64,000 nt of DNA from Lentzea waywayandensis (GCF_900115955.1 NZ_FOYL01000004.1:682001-746000), one strand, 5' to 3'. Counted from the stretch's first letter, positions 53,987-62,805 are shown. The notes: generated by a model from the sequence alone, not told the origin. Made by a program: numbers and translations.

Positions 53987-55425
53987 CAACAGGCGCTTAC
54001 GGCCGTGGGGAACGGTTCCTGAGCGGCCTTCTCCACGTCCGCGAGCATCTTCTGCCGTTCGGCCGGCCCGAGGACCTTGCCTCGGGTCAGCACGGTGTGG
54101 AGCCGTTGCGTGTTGCGGATGTCCTTGAGCGGATTGCCGTCCAGCACGACGAGGTTCGCGGCCACACCGGGCTTCACCGCGGCGTCCCGCGTGCCGGCCT
54201 TCAGCGCCGCCTTGGGTGACAGGCCCGCCTCGACCAGCAGTTCCAGCTCGTCGTGCACGGAGAAACCGGGGAACGTGTACGGGTTGCCCGCGTCCGTGCC
54301 GGCCAGGACCTCGACGCCGTGAGCGTGCATCTCGGCGACCTGGTCCATGCGTCGTCGCAGGAACTCGGCCTGGTGCCTGATCTCCTGCTCGGTCACCGGA
54401 GCCCAGTTCTTCAGCCCGTCGCGCCAGAAGTCCCGGTAGAACGCGGGCATGTACTTCATCCGCGGGTCGTTCGCGAACCGGTCCAGCGGGCTGGCGAACA
54501 CCCGCATCGCGACCATCGTCGGGACCAGGGCGGAGTTGTTGCGCTGCAACCGCTTCGCGAGTTGTGCGGCCTTGGCTCGGCTGTGCGACAGGGCTGCCTG
54601 CCGTTCGAACTCCAGCACCTGCCGGAACCACGCGAACGAGTTCGCCGGATCGAGCGGCAGGTCCGCGATCGCCTGGCGCAGCTGGGTTTCCCTCGTGCTC
54701 GTGGCGAGCGGGAGGCCGTACATGTGCTCGAACGTGCGCTGCCCCAGGTCACTCGCGTCACCCAGCGCCACGTGGTTCGAGCAGTGCCCGGCGAACGTGA
54801 TGGCCTGCTTCGAGCATTCGTCCGCGATGGCCGCGAGCGTCGGACGGTCCAGGTACGAGTAGACCTTCACGAAGTCCGCGCCCTGCGTCTTCGCGTCCCG
54901 CACGGCCTGACGCCCCTCGTCGGGCGTGCTGACGATCAACGCGCCGGGCAGCGTCGAGTGCGGGCCGTCGATGATCGTGCTGCCGACGACCAGTTCAGGC
55001 CCGAGGACCTCGCCGCGCTCGATCCGTTCGCGCAGCTCGTAGATCGGCGGGAATCCCCACATCTCGCGGATGCCCGTCACGCCGTTCGCCAGGCACAGCG
55101 GCAACGTGATCCGGTCCATGTACGCGCCGTGCACGTGCATGTCCCACAGGCCGGGGATAACGAACTTGCCGGCGAGATCCAGCACCGTGGAGCCGCGCGG
55201 CAACGGCAGGTCGCACGAGCCGACCGCGAGAACCTCGTTGTCCGCCAGCACGATCGTCGTGCCAGAACGAACGCCGGACGAGTCGATGAGCGTGACGTCG
55301 CGCAACGCGGTGACGCCCACGGAGGCACTGGCACGGCCGGGCAGCAGGCCGATGCCCGCCGCCGCACCGAGTCCGGCCAGCCATCCCAGCACTTCACGTC
55401 GAGTGGTGTCGGTCATGCCGTTCAA
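53983..55425 (-). CDS. Tat-exported metal-dependent amidohydrolase
   Basis: 480 aa. The N-terminus TTRREVLGWLAGLGAAAGIGLL is a twin-arginine signal with an AxA-like end near residue 34 (ASA). Metal motifs are visible: HVHGAY (about 98), FVKVYSY (carboxylated-Lys type, about 185), FAGHCSNH, FEHMYG and GTDAGNPYTFPG (about 376). It resembles imidazolonepropionase-like/prolidase-type hydrolases. The substrate is unknown. It ends overlapping the FAD-linked oxidase by 4 bp. The first ATG at 55425 and a second at 55416 are both possible. Confidence 0.83.
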   Translation of the reverse strand: MNGMTDTTRREVLGWLAGLGAAAGIGLLPGRASASVGVTALRDVTLIDSSGVRSGTTIVLADNEVLAVGSCDLPLPRGSTVLDLAGKFVIPGLWDMHVHGAYMDRITLPLCLANGVTGIREMWGFPPIYELRERIERGEVLGPELVVGSTIIDGPHSTLPGALIVSTPDEGRQAVRDAKTQGADFVKVYSYLDRPTLAAIADECSKQAITFAGHCSNHVALGDASDLGQRTFEHMYGLPLATSTRETQLRQAIADLPLDPANSFAWFRQVLEFERQAALSHSRAKAAQLAKRLQRNNSALVPTMVAMRVFASPLDRFANDPRMKYMPAFYRDFWRDGLKNWAPVTEQEIRHQAEFLRRRMDQVAEMHAHGVEVLAGTDAGNPYTFPGFSVHDELELLVEAGLSPKAALKAGTRDAAVKPGVAANLVVLDGNPLKDIRNTQRLHTVLTRGKVLGPAERQKMLADVEKAAQEPFPTAVSACC

Positions 55426-55450
55426 CCAACACCTTGACGTTACGTGAGAC

Positions 55451-55651
55451 TCAAATCCTTTCGAGGACCTCGCGTGCGTCGGACGCCCACAGCGGGCTGG
55501 CGCACAGCTCGACGAGATCGGGCACCAGCGCCGCGCGTTGCTCGGGATCCAGTCTCTCGGCGACGTACTTCAGGGCGGCCGACACCTGCCACGCGTCCCG
55601 GCTTCGCAAAGCCTGGCGCAGCAACGCGATTCGGTTCTCTGCCTGATGCAT
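55451..55651 (-). CDS. small HEAT-like hypothetical protein
   Basis: 66 aa from the ATG at 55651; a GTG one codon earlier abuts the chitinase stop. It is helical throughout (IALLRQALRSRDAWQVSAALKYVAERL, then CASPLWASDAREVLERI), like a pair of HEAT-type helices. It is directly downstream of the chitinase gene with no gap, so it is probably co-transcribed. No function is known. Confidence 0.55.
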   Translation of the reverse strand: MHQAENRIALLRQALRSRDAWQVSAALKYVAERLDPEQRAALVPDLVELCASPLWASDAREVLERI

Positions 55652-55654
55652 CAC

Positions 55655-56800
55655 CTAGCGGGACATGGCCTTCAGCAGCGAGTACTGGGCGTCGTCGTGC
55701 CCGAGCTCCCACATGAACGTGCCGAGCAGACCACGCGCGCGAGCGAAGTCCGCGCGGATCCCGATCGACCGCGGGTTCTCGTACGACACGAACTTCTTCT
55801 CGGCCGCGTTGTACAGCCACGGCGACTGCGCGACCGGGTGCCAGTACTCCCTCCAGCCCGGCGTCGCCTTCAGCCTCAACGCCTCGTCGTAGCCGTCGAC
55901 CCAGAACGCGCTGTCGTAGGCCTGGTAGAGGCCGTGCTGCGGGCCTTCGGTCTTCACGTTGAAGCCACGGCCGTAGAACGGCGTGCCGAGCACCATCTTG
56001 CGTGGCGAGACGCCGTGCCGTTGGTAGTAGTCGATGGCACCGACGACGTTGTTCCACTTGCGGTCGGCGGCGGGCATCGGGTCGTTGGCGACCTCGCGGA
56101 AACCGGCGTTGAACGTGGACACGGGCGAGAAACCGGTGCCCAGGTCGTAGGTCATGACGTTGATGAAGTCCATGATCTGCGACAGCTCGCGCAGCTCGAA
56201 CGACTTCGCCACGTCGTACGGTCCGTCGGTCTGCAGGCGGCCGGCGGGCAGCGCGGCGGTGACGAGCTTGCGCGAGCCCAGCGCCTTGCGGAAGTCGCGG
56301 GTCAGCAGCGTCATGTTGCGCTTGTCCGCGGGACGATCCGTGATCTCCGTCGGACCGCCGTAGACCGGGAACTCCCAGTCGATGTCGATGCCGTCGAAGG
56401 TCCCGTCCTCGAAGAAAAGGTCCACACAGGACTGAACGAGCGTCTTGCGCGAGGCCGGAGTCAGTGCCGCGTCGGAGAACCCGCCCGCACCCCAGCCGCC
56501 CAGTGAGATCAGCGCCTTCAACGAGGGCTTGCGCTTCTTGAGATCCCGGATGTCCGCGAAGTCCTTGGCCGCGGTCTCCGCCGGCATCACGCACTTGCCG
56601 TTGTCGATGAGCGCGAACGCGTAGAACAGGTGCGTGATCGGTGTGGTCGAGGGGATCGACGAGATCGGCTTCGAGCCGCTGTACCAGTTGCCGTAGTAGG
56701 CGCCGACGATCTTCTTGGGCGAGGCATCGGCGACACCGATGCCAACTGAGACGGACAGCGCGGCCAGGGTGACCGCCACTCCCTTGCGGAACAACGACAT
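55655..56800 (-). CDS. secreted GH18 chitinase
   Basis: 381 aa. A signal peptide of about 26 residues ends ADA. The family-18 TIM barrel has KALISLGGWGAGGFSD and the catalytic DGIDIDWEFP (Glu about 146), with substrate residues in VMTYDLGTGFSP and the final MWELGHDD. No chitin-binding module is present. It should release chito-oligosaccharides outside the cell. A DasR-type operator lies 16 bp upstream of the start, linking it to the nagKA operon at 59.6-61.7 kb. Confidence 0.9.
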   Translation of the reverse strand: MSLFRKGVAVTLAALSVSVGIGVADASPKKIVGAYYGNWYSGSKPISSIPSTTPITHLFYAFALIDNGKCVMPAETAAKDFADIRDLKKRKPSLKALISLGGWGAGGFSDAALTPASRKTLVQSCVDLFFEDGTFDGIDIDWEFPVYGGPTEITDRPADKRNMTLLTRDFRKALGSRKLVTAALPAGRLQTDGPYDVAKSFELRELSQIMDFINVMTYDLGTGFSPVSTFNAGFREVANDPMPAADRKWNNVVGAIDYYQRHGVSPRKMVLGTPFYGRGFNVKTEGPQHGLYQAYDSAFWVDGYDEALRLKATPGWREYWHPVAQSPWLYNAAEKKFVSYENPRSIGIRADFARARGLLGTFMWELGHDDAQYSLLKAMSR

Positions 56801-56815
56801 CGGTGGCCTCCACCC

Positions 56816-56832
56816 AGGTGGTCCAGACCACT
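56816..56832 (-). promoter_or_regulatory. DasR-type operator (dre) of the chitinase
   Basis: GGTGGTCCAGACCACT at 56817-56832 matches 13 of 16 bases of the dre consensus ACTGGTCTAGACCACT. The palindromic core is TGGTC-CA-GACCA. DasR releases it on binding glucosamine phosphates. Confidence 0.75.
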
Positions 56833-56838
56833 AGCAAC

Positions 56839-57408
56839 CTAGGGCCGATAGCCGACCTGGTGCAACACCTTGTGGAGGTAGGTCTCCAGTTCTTCCGGGG
56901 TGTTGTGTTCCGGGCGAGTCAGTGCGCGGTAGAAAAGCGCACCTCCGGCCATGTCCACGACCACGTCCAGATCGGTACCGGGCGGAAAACCGGAACGCAC
57001 CAGGTCCTTGAGCACCGCCCGGCGCGGTGCGATGAAGAGCTCCCAGTACCGCCGCATCAACCCGAAGTTGTCCGCCGACGCGCCGATGATCCGGCGCAGC
57101 AACTGGACCGCCTCGCCCGTCGACATCAGCGCGGCCCAGCCCTTGATGATCTCCTCCTCCGAGGAGACGGCCATCCGCGCGGGATCGAGCGCCGCGACGT
57201 CGCGCGGCAGCTCGATCACGCTGAACAGCAGTTCCTCCTTGGTGGCGAACCGGCGGTAGACCGTCGCGCGGGTGACGCCCGCGCGTTTGGCCACCTGCTC
57301 GATCGACGTGCCGTCGAGGCCGCGTTCCAGGAACAGCTCGAAGGCCGCCGTCAGGATCGCGTTGTCAGCCTCGGGGTCGCGGGGGCGCCCAGCACTTCGT
57401 TCAGCCAC
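56839..57408 (-). CDS. TetR family regulator coupled to the FAD monooxygenase
   Basis: 189 aa from the GTG at 57408. A further GTG-type start at 57444 would overlap more. The HTH (about 18-64) contains AILTAAFELFLERGLDGTSIEQVAKRAGVTRATVYRRFATKEELL. It overlaps the 3' end of the monooxygenase gene by 58 bp on the same strand, so the two are one operon. The operator at 58634-58656 in front of the operon is its probable site. Confidence 0.83.
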   Translation of the reverse strand: MAERSAGRPRDPEADNAILTAAFELFLERGLDGTSIEQVAKRAGVTRATVYRRFATKEELLFSVIELPRDVAALDPARMAVSSEEEIIKGWAALMSTGEAVQLLRRIIGASADNFGLMRRYWELFIAPRRAVLKDLVRSGFPPGTDLDVVVDMAGGALFYRALTRPEHNTPEELETYLHKVLHQVGYRP

Positions 57409-58631
57409 GCAGAAAGCCTCTCCGGGGAAGACGGACCGCGCCACGCCAGGTGCCCGTCGGGACGCACCAGCAGCGTGTCGCCGGCGCGTTCATGGTGCAC
57501 GACGTCCCCGAGTCGTTCCCGCGCCACCTCCAGGCACCCGGTGGGCCCCGCCAGCACCCACCGGCCGACCCTGGCGAACGCCGGCACCCGCGGCCCGCCC
57601 ACCGGCCCCGAGTAGCGGACGCCGAGCTGCGAGGTGAACCGGATGAGACCGCGCTGCACCGGCGGGAGGCCCAGCAGCGGGAACAACAGGCCGCGCGCCA
57701 CCCTCGCCACGCGCCCGGAGCCCATCGAGATCCGCGTCGCCGGCGTGGTCGACCCGAGCACTTTCGCGGCGACCGGCCGCCGTTCGGACTCGTAGGTGTC
57801 GAGCAACGACGCGGCAGCCCTGCCCCGCACCACCAGCGCGAGCTTCCACGCGAGGTTCTCCGCGTCACCGAGACCGGTGTTCATGCCCTGCCCGCCCAGC
57901 GGGCTGTGGATGTGCGCGGCGTCGCCGGCCAGCAGGACGTTGCCGCGCCGGTAGGCCGAGGCCAGCCGCCGGTGGATGCGGAACGTCGACTCCCAGTCCA
58001 CGGCACCGATCGGCCCCGGCGTCCACCGCCCGCCGTCCGGCGACATGACCCGCCAGAGATCGTCGCCGGGCAGCGGGAAGATCGCCGTCAGGTGTCCCTG
58101 CTCGAGGTAGACGTGCACCGACGACCGGTCGAGGTCCCAGCCGGCGTGCAGGTCGCGCAGCAGGAAGTTCTCCATCACCGCCTCGCCGTCGAACGAGATC
58201 CCCGCGATCTTGCGCACCGCCGAGTGCGCGCCGTCGCAGCCGACCAGCCAGTCGTCGCCGCGCACCCGGACCGACGCGACCGGCGTGTTCCACTCGACGG
58301 CAACCCCCAGCTCGGACAGCCGGTCCCGCAGCCGTTGCTCCACCCACGTCTGCGACGCGATCAACGCCCCCGCGTCGCGCATCGGCGCCAGGTCGAGCCG
58401 CTTCTTCCCGTTGACGCGCAGCGCCTCCATCCGGATCGCCTTCTCCGGCAGGTCGCCCAGCGCACCCAGCCTCGCCAGCACCTCCGCGCCGCGTGGCTGC
58501 ACCCCCAGCGCCCGTGACGTCGTGGCCGGCCCGTCCGCCGCGTCCACGACCCGCACTTCGTCCACCCCGAACTGCCGGAGTCCGCACGCCAGCGCCAAGC
58601 CGGTCGGACCCGCCCCCGCAACGATGACCAT
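57351..58631 (-). CDS. class A FAD monooxygenase (PheA/TfdB type)
   Basis: 426 aa. GAGPTGLALACGL (residues 5-17), DWLVGCDGAHSAVRKIAGI (about 126-144) and GDAAHIHSPLGGQGMNTGLGDAENL (about 238-262) are the FAD/NADPH motifs of aromatic hydroxylases. QTWVEQRLRDRLSELGV is also typical. This family includes phenol hydroxylases, polyketide tailoring enzymes and rifampicin monooxygenases. No polyketide genes are nearby, so a detoxifying role under the coupled TetR is more likely. The C-terminus has a partial thioredoxin-like domain, shorter than in some relatives. Confidence 0.83.
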   Translation of the reverse strand: MVIVAGAGPTGLALACGLRQFGVDEVRVVDAADGPATTSRALGVQPRGAEVLARLGALGDLPEKAIRMEALRVNGKKRLDLAPMRDAGALIASQTWVEQRLRDRLSELGVAVEWNTPVASVRVRGDDWLVGCDGAHSAVRKIAGISFDGEAVMENFLLRDLHAGWDLDRSSVHVYLEQGHLTAIFPLPGDDLWRVMSPDGGRWTPGPIGAVDWESTFRIHRRLASAYRRGNVLLAGDAAHIHSPLGGQGMNTGLGDAENLAWKLALVVRGRAAASLLDTYESERRPVAAKVLGSTTPATRISMGSGRVARVARGLLFPLLGLPPVQRGLIRFTSQLGVRYSGPVGGPRVPAFARVGRWVLAGPTGCLEVARERLGDVVHHERAGDTLLVRPDGHLAWRGPSSPERLSAWLNEVLGAPATPRLTTRS

Positions 58632-58633
58632 AT

Positions 58634-58656
58634 GAATACAATACAGCTCTGTATTC
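58634..58656 (-). promoter_or_regulatory. operator of the monooxygenase-TetR operon
   Basis: GAATACA-N9-TGTATTC (58634-58656), with the nested palindrome ATACAG-CT-CTGTAT (58641-58654). The -10-like TAGAAT (minus strand, 58653-58658) lies at its edge and the start codon 2 bp from the other side. Confidence 0.72.
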
Positions 58657-58672
58657 TAACTGTGCCAGCAAA

Positions 58673-58700
58673 AAGCCCGCCTGCCGGAGCAAGCGGGCTT
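58673..58700 (-). terminator. terminator of the nagK-nagA-DedA operon
   Basis: AAGCCCGC and GCGGGCTT with a 12-nt loop. On the minus strand the stem is followed by TTTT-rich sequence, a good intrinsic terminator, 10 bp after the DedA stop. Confidence 0.85.
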
Positions 58701-58709
58701 CGGTGCTGG

Positions 58710-59432
58710 TCAGCGCTCCACGCGGGGGATGACCTGCGTCGAGTCGTCCTGGAGCTGCGCCTGCATGACCTGGGTGATGTCGTCCGCCTCTTCCTGCAGG
58801 AGCGACTTCTTCTCCTTGCGCGCCTTGATCACCTCGATGATGATCGGCACGATCGACAGGAAGACGATGGCGAGCAGCGTGATCTCGAGGTTGTTCTTGA
58901 TGAACGAGACCTGGCCGAGGAAGTAGCCCAGGATCGTCAGACCCGCGGCCCACGCCACGCCGCCGATCGCGGAGTACGTGAAGTACTTCTTCGGGTCCAT
59001 CTTGCCGACACCGGCCATCGCCGTGATGAACGTGCGGACGATCGGCACGAACCGGGCGAGGACGATGGCGCGCGCGCCGTACTTGTCGAAGAACTCCTGC
59101 GTCTTGTCGACGTACTCCTTCTTGAAGATCTTCGACTCCGGCTTGCTGAACAGCGCCGGACCGGCCTTCACGCCGATGTAGTAGCCGGCGACGTTGCCGA
59201 CGAACGCGCACACGGTCAGCAGCACACAGACGAGCCAGAGCGGGGTGTCGATGGTGCCCGCCGCGACGAAGAGACCCGCCGTGAACAGCAGCGAGTCGCC
59301 GGGCAGGAAGAAACCGACGAGGAGCCCGCACTCCGCGAAGATGATGAGGCACAACCCGATGAGCATGTACGGGCCGAGCCCGTTCAGCAGAACGGTGGGG
59401 TCCAGCCAGTCAGGGCCCAATGCAATCGTCAC
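58710..59432 (-). CDS. DedA family membrane protein (copy 2)
   Basis: 240 aa from the GTG at 59432; a longer frame is not homologous. The core shows FAECGLLVGFFLPGDSLLFTAGL, GYYIGVKAGPALFSK and RFVPIVRTFITAMAGVGKMDPKKYF. About five TM helices are present and the C-terminal tail (about 200-240) is cytoplasmic and Gln/Glu-rich. The position 17 bp after a small membrane gene suggests it is the last gene of the nag operon. Function: DedA proteins flip lipid carriers or phospholipids. Its tie to GlcNAc use is only by position. Confidence 0.85.
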   Translation of the reverse strand: MTIALGPDWLDPTVLLNGLGPYMLIGLCLIIFAECGLLVGFFLPGDSLLFTAGLFVAAGTIDTPLWLVCVLLTVCAFVGNVAGYYIGVKAGPALFSKPESKIFKKEYVDKTQEFFDKYGARAIVLARFVPIVRTFITAMAGVGKMDPKKYFTYSAIGGVAWAAGLTILGYFLGQVSFIKNNLEITLLAIVFLSIVPIIIEVIKARKEKKSLLQEEADDITQVMQAQLQDDSTQVIPRVER

Positions 59433-59449
59433 GGCGACAACGGTACAGG

Positions 59450-59644
59450 TCAGCTCAGGGTGATCACTGCGGCCACCGTGCCCGCTGCCAGGCCCAACAG
59501 CAGCGCGAGGCCCAGCACCCACCACGCGGACATGGGTGCGGGACGCTCGTCGTCAATTGGGACAGGTACGGCAAATCCGGCATTCGTGCTGGTCGCCTGC
59601 GCCCGCAACGCGTCGGTCACCAGTCGTTCCGGATCGTTCGCCAT
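59450..59644 (-). CDS. small single-pass membrane protein
   Basis: 64 aa. The N-terminal half is soluble and acidic with VTDALRAQATSTNAGF, and one TM helix (about 41-62, WWVLGLALLLGLAAGTVAAVIT) ends the protein. It begins 4 nt after the nagA stop and ends 17 nt before DedA, so it is part of that operon. Small proteins of this form are common in Pseudonocardiaceae. No function is known. Confidence 0.65.
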   Translation of the reverse strand: MANDPERLVTDALRAQATSTNAGFAVPVPIDDERPAPMSAWWVLGLALLLGLAAGTVAAVITLS

Positions 59645-59648
59645 CCAC

Positions 59649-60800
59649 CTATTCCTTGACCCACTCGCCCCTGACCATCACGTCCCTCGGCTTCAATTCT
59701 GCATCGAGGACGACGATGTCCGCAGCTAGCCCGGCTTCGAGCTTGCCCGTGTCGAGGCCGAGCAGCTCGGCGCCACGGGTCGAGGCGGCGTGCGTGGCCT
59801 CCACGAGCGACAGTCCGCACGAGTTGACGGCGTTGCGGAACGCCATGTCCATCGTGAGCGTGCTGCCCGCCAGAGAAGCGCCTCCTGCCAACGTTGGCAC
59901 TCCGTCGACCACGCGCACTTCCAGGCCGCCGATGTCGTACACGCCGTCGCCCACGCTCGCCGCCGCGATGGCGTCGGTGATGAGGACGGTGCGCTTCAGG
60001 CCCGCGTGGCGCGCGGCGAGGCGGACGGCGGTCGGGTGCAGGTGCACCAGGTCGCAGATGAGCTCGACGGTCACGCGTTCGTCGTCCAGCAGCGCGCCGA
60101 TCGGGCCGGGCTCGCGGTGGTGCAGCGGGCGCATGCCGTTGAACAGGTGCGTCGCCACCGACGCACCGGCGTCGACGGCGGGCCTGACCTGCGCCTCGGT
60201 CGCGTCGGTGTGGCCGATGGCGGCGATGACGTTGTTGTCCACGAGCTGACGCACGGCGTTGACGGCGCCCTCCAGCTCGGGCGCGATGGTGACCATGCGG
60301 ATGGTGCCCTTGCCCGCGTCGAGCAGCTTCGCCACCGCGGTCTGTTCCGGCGGGCACAGGATCGCCGGGTCGTGCGCGCCGCAGCGGGCGGCGGACAGGA
60401 ACGGGCCTTCGAGGTGAACGCCCGCGACGACGCCTTCCTGCACGAGCTCGGCCAGCGCGGACACCTGGTCAGCCAGTTCCGGCACGGGACGCGTGACCAG
60501 CGAGGCCAGCACCGTCGTGGTGCCGTGCCTGCGGTGCGCCGCCGCTGCCTTGCGGACCTTCTCCGGGTCGCTGCTGGTGAACGCGGCACCGCCACCGCCG
60601 TGGCAGTGGATGTCGACGAATCCGGGCACGATCGTGCAACCGCTGACGTCGGTCGTCTGGCCGTCGGGCGCGGCGCCTTCGCCGACCCCGGCGATCCTGC
60701 CGTCCCGGACGCTGACCCACCCGTTCTCGAGCACTCCGCCCGGCGTGACGACCCGACCCCCGGTCAGGATCACGTCGACAGGTCCACCCCACGTGCTCAT
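59649..60800 (-). CDS. nagA: N-acetylglucosamine-6-phosphate deacetylase
   Basis: 383 aa from the ATG at 60800, which shares one base with the nagK stop (TGATG). It removes acetate from GlcNAc-6-P, the step after phosphorylation. Metal and substrate motifs are GFVDIHCHGGGG (about 57-68), GVHLEGPFLS (about 124), GHTDATEAQVRPAVDAG and THLFNGM (about 191-210), and LITDAIAAA (about 263). Normal length. With nagK it forms the nagKA pair known from Streptomyces, controlled by DasR. Confidence 0.93.
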   Translation of the reverse strand: MSTWGGPVDVILTGGRVVTPGGVLENGWVSVRDGRIAGVGEGAAPDGQTTDVSGCTIVPGFVDIHCHGGGGAAFTSSDPEKVRKAAAAHRRHGTTTVLASLVTRPVPELADQVSALAELVQEGVVAGVHLEGPFLSAARCGAHDPAILCPPEQTAVAKLLDAGKGTIRMVTIAPELEGAVNAVRQLVDNNVIAAIGHTDATEAQVRPAVDAGASVATHLFNGMRPLHHREPGPIGALLDDERVTVELICDLVHLHPTAVRLAARHAGLKRTVLITDAIAAASVGDGVYDIGGLEVRVVDGVPTLAGGASLAGSTLTMDMAFRNAVNSCGLSLVEATHAASTRGAELLGLDTGKLEAGLAADIVVLDAELKPRDVMVRGEWVKE

Positions 60801-61708
60801 CACGCCTCCAGCGTGTCGATGGCCAGCAGCGCCGCGCCGAGGAAGCCCGCCTCGTCGCCGAGCGCCGCGAGCCGAAGCTCCGGTCGGCGCTGGAAGGCGA
60901 TCAGCCCGTCCAGCCTTTCCCTCAGGGGCTCCACCAGCAGGTCTCCTGCGAGTGCGAGCCCACCGCCGAGCACGACGGCCTCCGGACCGAGCAGCGTCGC
61001 CAGCACCAGGATCCCCCTGGCGAGCGCGTCCACGGCCTCGTGCCACACGGCGACTGCGTCCTGCTCCCCGTCCCGGACCCTGAGTGCGACCTCAGCGGCG
61101 CCTTTGACGGGGATGCCGGTACGTGCGGTGTACCGGCGGGCGATCGCCGCGGAGGACGCCACTGTCTCCACGCAGCCGATCTGGCCACAGGCGCAGGGCA
61201 CGCCGTGGCCGACGTTCACATGTCCGATCTCACCCGCGTAGCCCTCGCCGCTGTAGATCTTCCCGTCCAGCAGCAACGCGCCGGCGATGCCGGTGCCGAT
61301 GGGCATGATCACCGCGTTGCGCAGGTCCCTGGCGGCACCCATGCGGCATTCGGCCAGGCCCGCGGCGCGCACGTCGTGGCCGAACGCGACGGGCAGGCCC
61401 AGCCGTTCGGTGAGGACGGTGCTGAACGGGAACTGGCTCCACGGCAGGTTCGTCGTGTACACGCCGACGCCGTTCGCCTCGTCCACGATGCCCGGCGCCA
61501 CGATCCCCACGGCGTCGATCTCGTGCTCGGAGGCGTTGCCGAGCTCGGTGACGAGCTCGGCGATGACGTCGAGGAGCGGCTCCAGCTCGCCGGGAGTCGC
61601 CCGGCGGGCGTGCTTCTGCGCCGCCACCGACTCCCGGGTCCCGGTGACCAGTGCCGCCTTGGTTTCGGTGCCACCGATGTCAACGGCGACCACGTGTCTG
61701 CGTGCCAC
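60800..61708 (-). CDS. nagK: ROK-family N-acetylglucosamine kinase
   Basis: 302 aa, GTG start. The ROK N-terminus AVDIGGTETKAALV (residues 8-21) binds ATP, and the zinc motif CACGQIGCVETVAS (about 170) is complete. GHDVRAAGLAECRMG is also conserved. Adjacency and stop-start overlap with nagA indicate GlcNAc as substrate, although ROK kinases also include glucokinases. A DasR-like site 30 bp upstream supports the assignment. First gene of a four-gene operon. Confidence 0.83.
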   Translation of the reverse strand: MARRHVVAVDIGGTETKAALVTGTRESVAAQKHARRATPGELEPLLDVIAELVTELGNASEHEIDAVGIVAPGIVDEANGVGVYTTNLPWSQFPFSTVLTERLGLPVAFGHDVRAAGLAECRMGAARDLRNAVIMPIGTGIAGALLLDGKIYSGEGYAGEIGHVNVGHGVPCACGQIGCVETVASSAAIARRYTARTGIPVKGAAEVALRVRDGEQDAVAVWHEAVDALARGILVLATLLGPEAVVLGGGLALAGDLLVEPLRERLDGLIAFQRRPELRLAALGDEAGFLGAALLAIDTLEA

Positions 61709-61737
61709 GGGAACTGATCCTGCGGCATGGGAGGCCT

Positions 61738-61753
61738 ATTGGTCTATACCAAG
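61738..61753 (-). promoter_or_regulatory. DasR-type operator (dre) of nagKA
   Basis: ATTGGTCTATACCAAG, core TTGGTCTATACCAA, matches 12 of 16 dre consensus bases, 30 bp before the nagK start. Confidence 0.72.
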
Positions 61754-61849
61754 TACCGATTTGGGCGCGTGGTCTTACGAGCTGAAACCGCCCGCACCGG
61801 ACGAAACGGCTTCAGCTGGGGAGACGGTGAAGTTTGCTTACTGTTGTGA

Positions 61850-62413
61850 CTACCCGGCCATGATCTTCTGAAGGGCGTCGAGCGCACGGGACGCCGTCGA
61901 CTTCACGGTGCCCTTCGAGATGCCGGTGGCCTCGGCGATCTCCGCCTCGGACAGGTCGCCGTAGTAGCGCAGCACGAGCACCTCGCGCTGCCGCGGCGGG
62001 AGCTGCTGCAACGCCTTGACCACGGCCTGGTGCTCCGCGGTCAGCATCGCCAGCGACTCGGCCGAACGTGCGTTCGCCACGTGCGGCGGGATGTAGTCGC
62101 GGGCCGTCTTGCGGCGGCGCAGCACGCTGCGGGAGCCGTTGACCACGGCCGTGCGGAGGTAGCCGACGGCAGCCTGTGCGTCGCGCAGGCCCTTCCAGTT
62201 GCGGTGCAGACCGGCGAAAGCCTCCTGCACCACGTCCTCGGCTGTGGACGGCTCGTCCACGAGCAGCAGCGCGAGCCTCACGAGGCGCATGCGGTGCTGC
62301 TTGTACAGGTCTTCGAGCGTGAGGGGCCCTGTGGGAGGTCCTGCGACGCCGTCCTTGATTCGCAGGTTGGTCAGGGTGTCCTGCACGGTGCGCGGGGTTT
62401 CTTCGCCAACCAC
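61850..62413 (-). CDS. ECF sigma factor, SigE-like family
   Basis: 187 aa, GTG start. Region 2 (about 35-100) contains LYKQHRMRLVRLALLLVDEPSTAEDVVQEAFAGLHRNWKGL and region 4 (about 125-185) contains LQQLPPRQREVLVLRYYGDLSEAEIAEATGISKGTVKSTASRALDAL. It directs RNA polymerase to stress or differentiation promoters in this class. No anti-sigma gene is adjacent, which is unusual, although many actinobacterial SIG38-like members are orphan too. TACCGT lies 8 nt before the start on this strand. Confidence 0.86.
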   Translation of the reverse strand: MVGEETPRTVQDTLTNLRIKDGVAGPPTGPLTLEDLYKQHRMRLVRLALLLVDEPSTAEDVVQEAFAGLHRNWKGLRDAQAAVGYLRTAVVNGSRSVLRRRKTARDYIPPHVANARSAESLAMLTAEHQAVVKALQQLPPRQREVLVLRYYGDLSEAEIAEATGISKGTVKSTASRALDALQKIMAG

Positions 62414-62441
62414 AAGGTAGGACGGTACCGGTCACCGTCGC

Positions 62442-62447
62442 TACGGT
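62442..62447 (+). promoter_or_regulatory. -10 box of the YciI-like gene
   Basis: TACGGT, 6 nt before the ATG at 62454. Confidence 0.45.
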
Positions 62448-62453
62448 GGTCGC

Positions 62454-62735
62454 ATGGCCCGCTTTGCAGTCGAATTGGTGTTCGGTCCCGACAGTGAGAA
62501 GCGTCTCGCGGTACGCCCGGCGCACCGCGAGTACATCGCCTCTCTCGCCGAGAAGGGCGTGGTCCTCGCCGCAGGTCCGTACGCGGACGACACCGGCGCG
62601 TTGATCATCTACGAGGCGGCGGACGAGGCCTCGCTGAAGGAGATCCTCTCCGCCGACCCCTACACGCCGGCGAACGTGATCACGAAGTGGGAGATCCGCG
62701 TCTGGAACGCCCTGCTCGGGTCGTGGCTCCAGTGA
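62454..62735 (+). CDS. YciI-like protein
   Basis: 93 aa. A ferredoxin-like fold with RPAHREYIASLAEKGVVLAAGPYADDTGALIIYEAADEASLKEIL, the YCII domain, whose active-site His and Asp are probably in RPAH and GPYADD. Its reaction in the cell is not established. It is divergent from the sigma-factor gene, and the 40-bp shared interval carries both -10 boxes. Confidence 0.82.
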   Translation: MARFAVELVFGPDSEKRLAVRPAHREYIASLAEKGVVLAAGPYADDTGALIIYEAADEASLKEILSADPYTPANVITKWEIRVWNALLGSWLQ

Positions 62736-62805
62736 CACGGCCGCGCCCCGGCGCGGCGGCGAGTTCGTCGTCAAGTCGGTCGTCCGGCCGACACGAACTC
62801 GCGGA

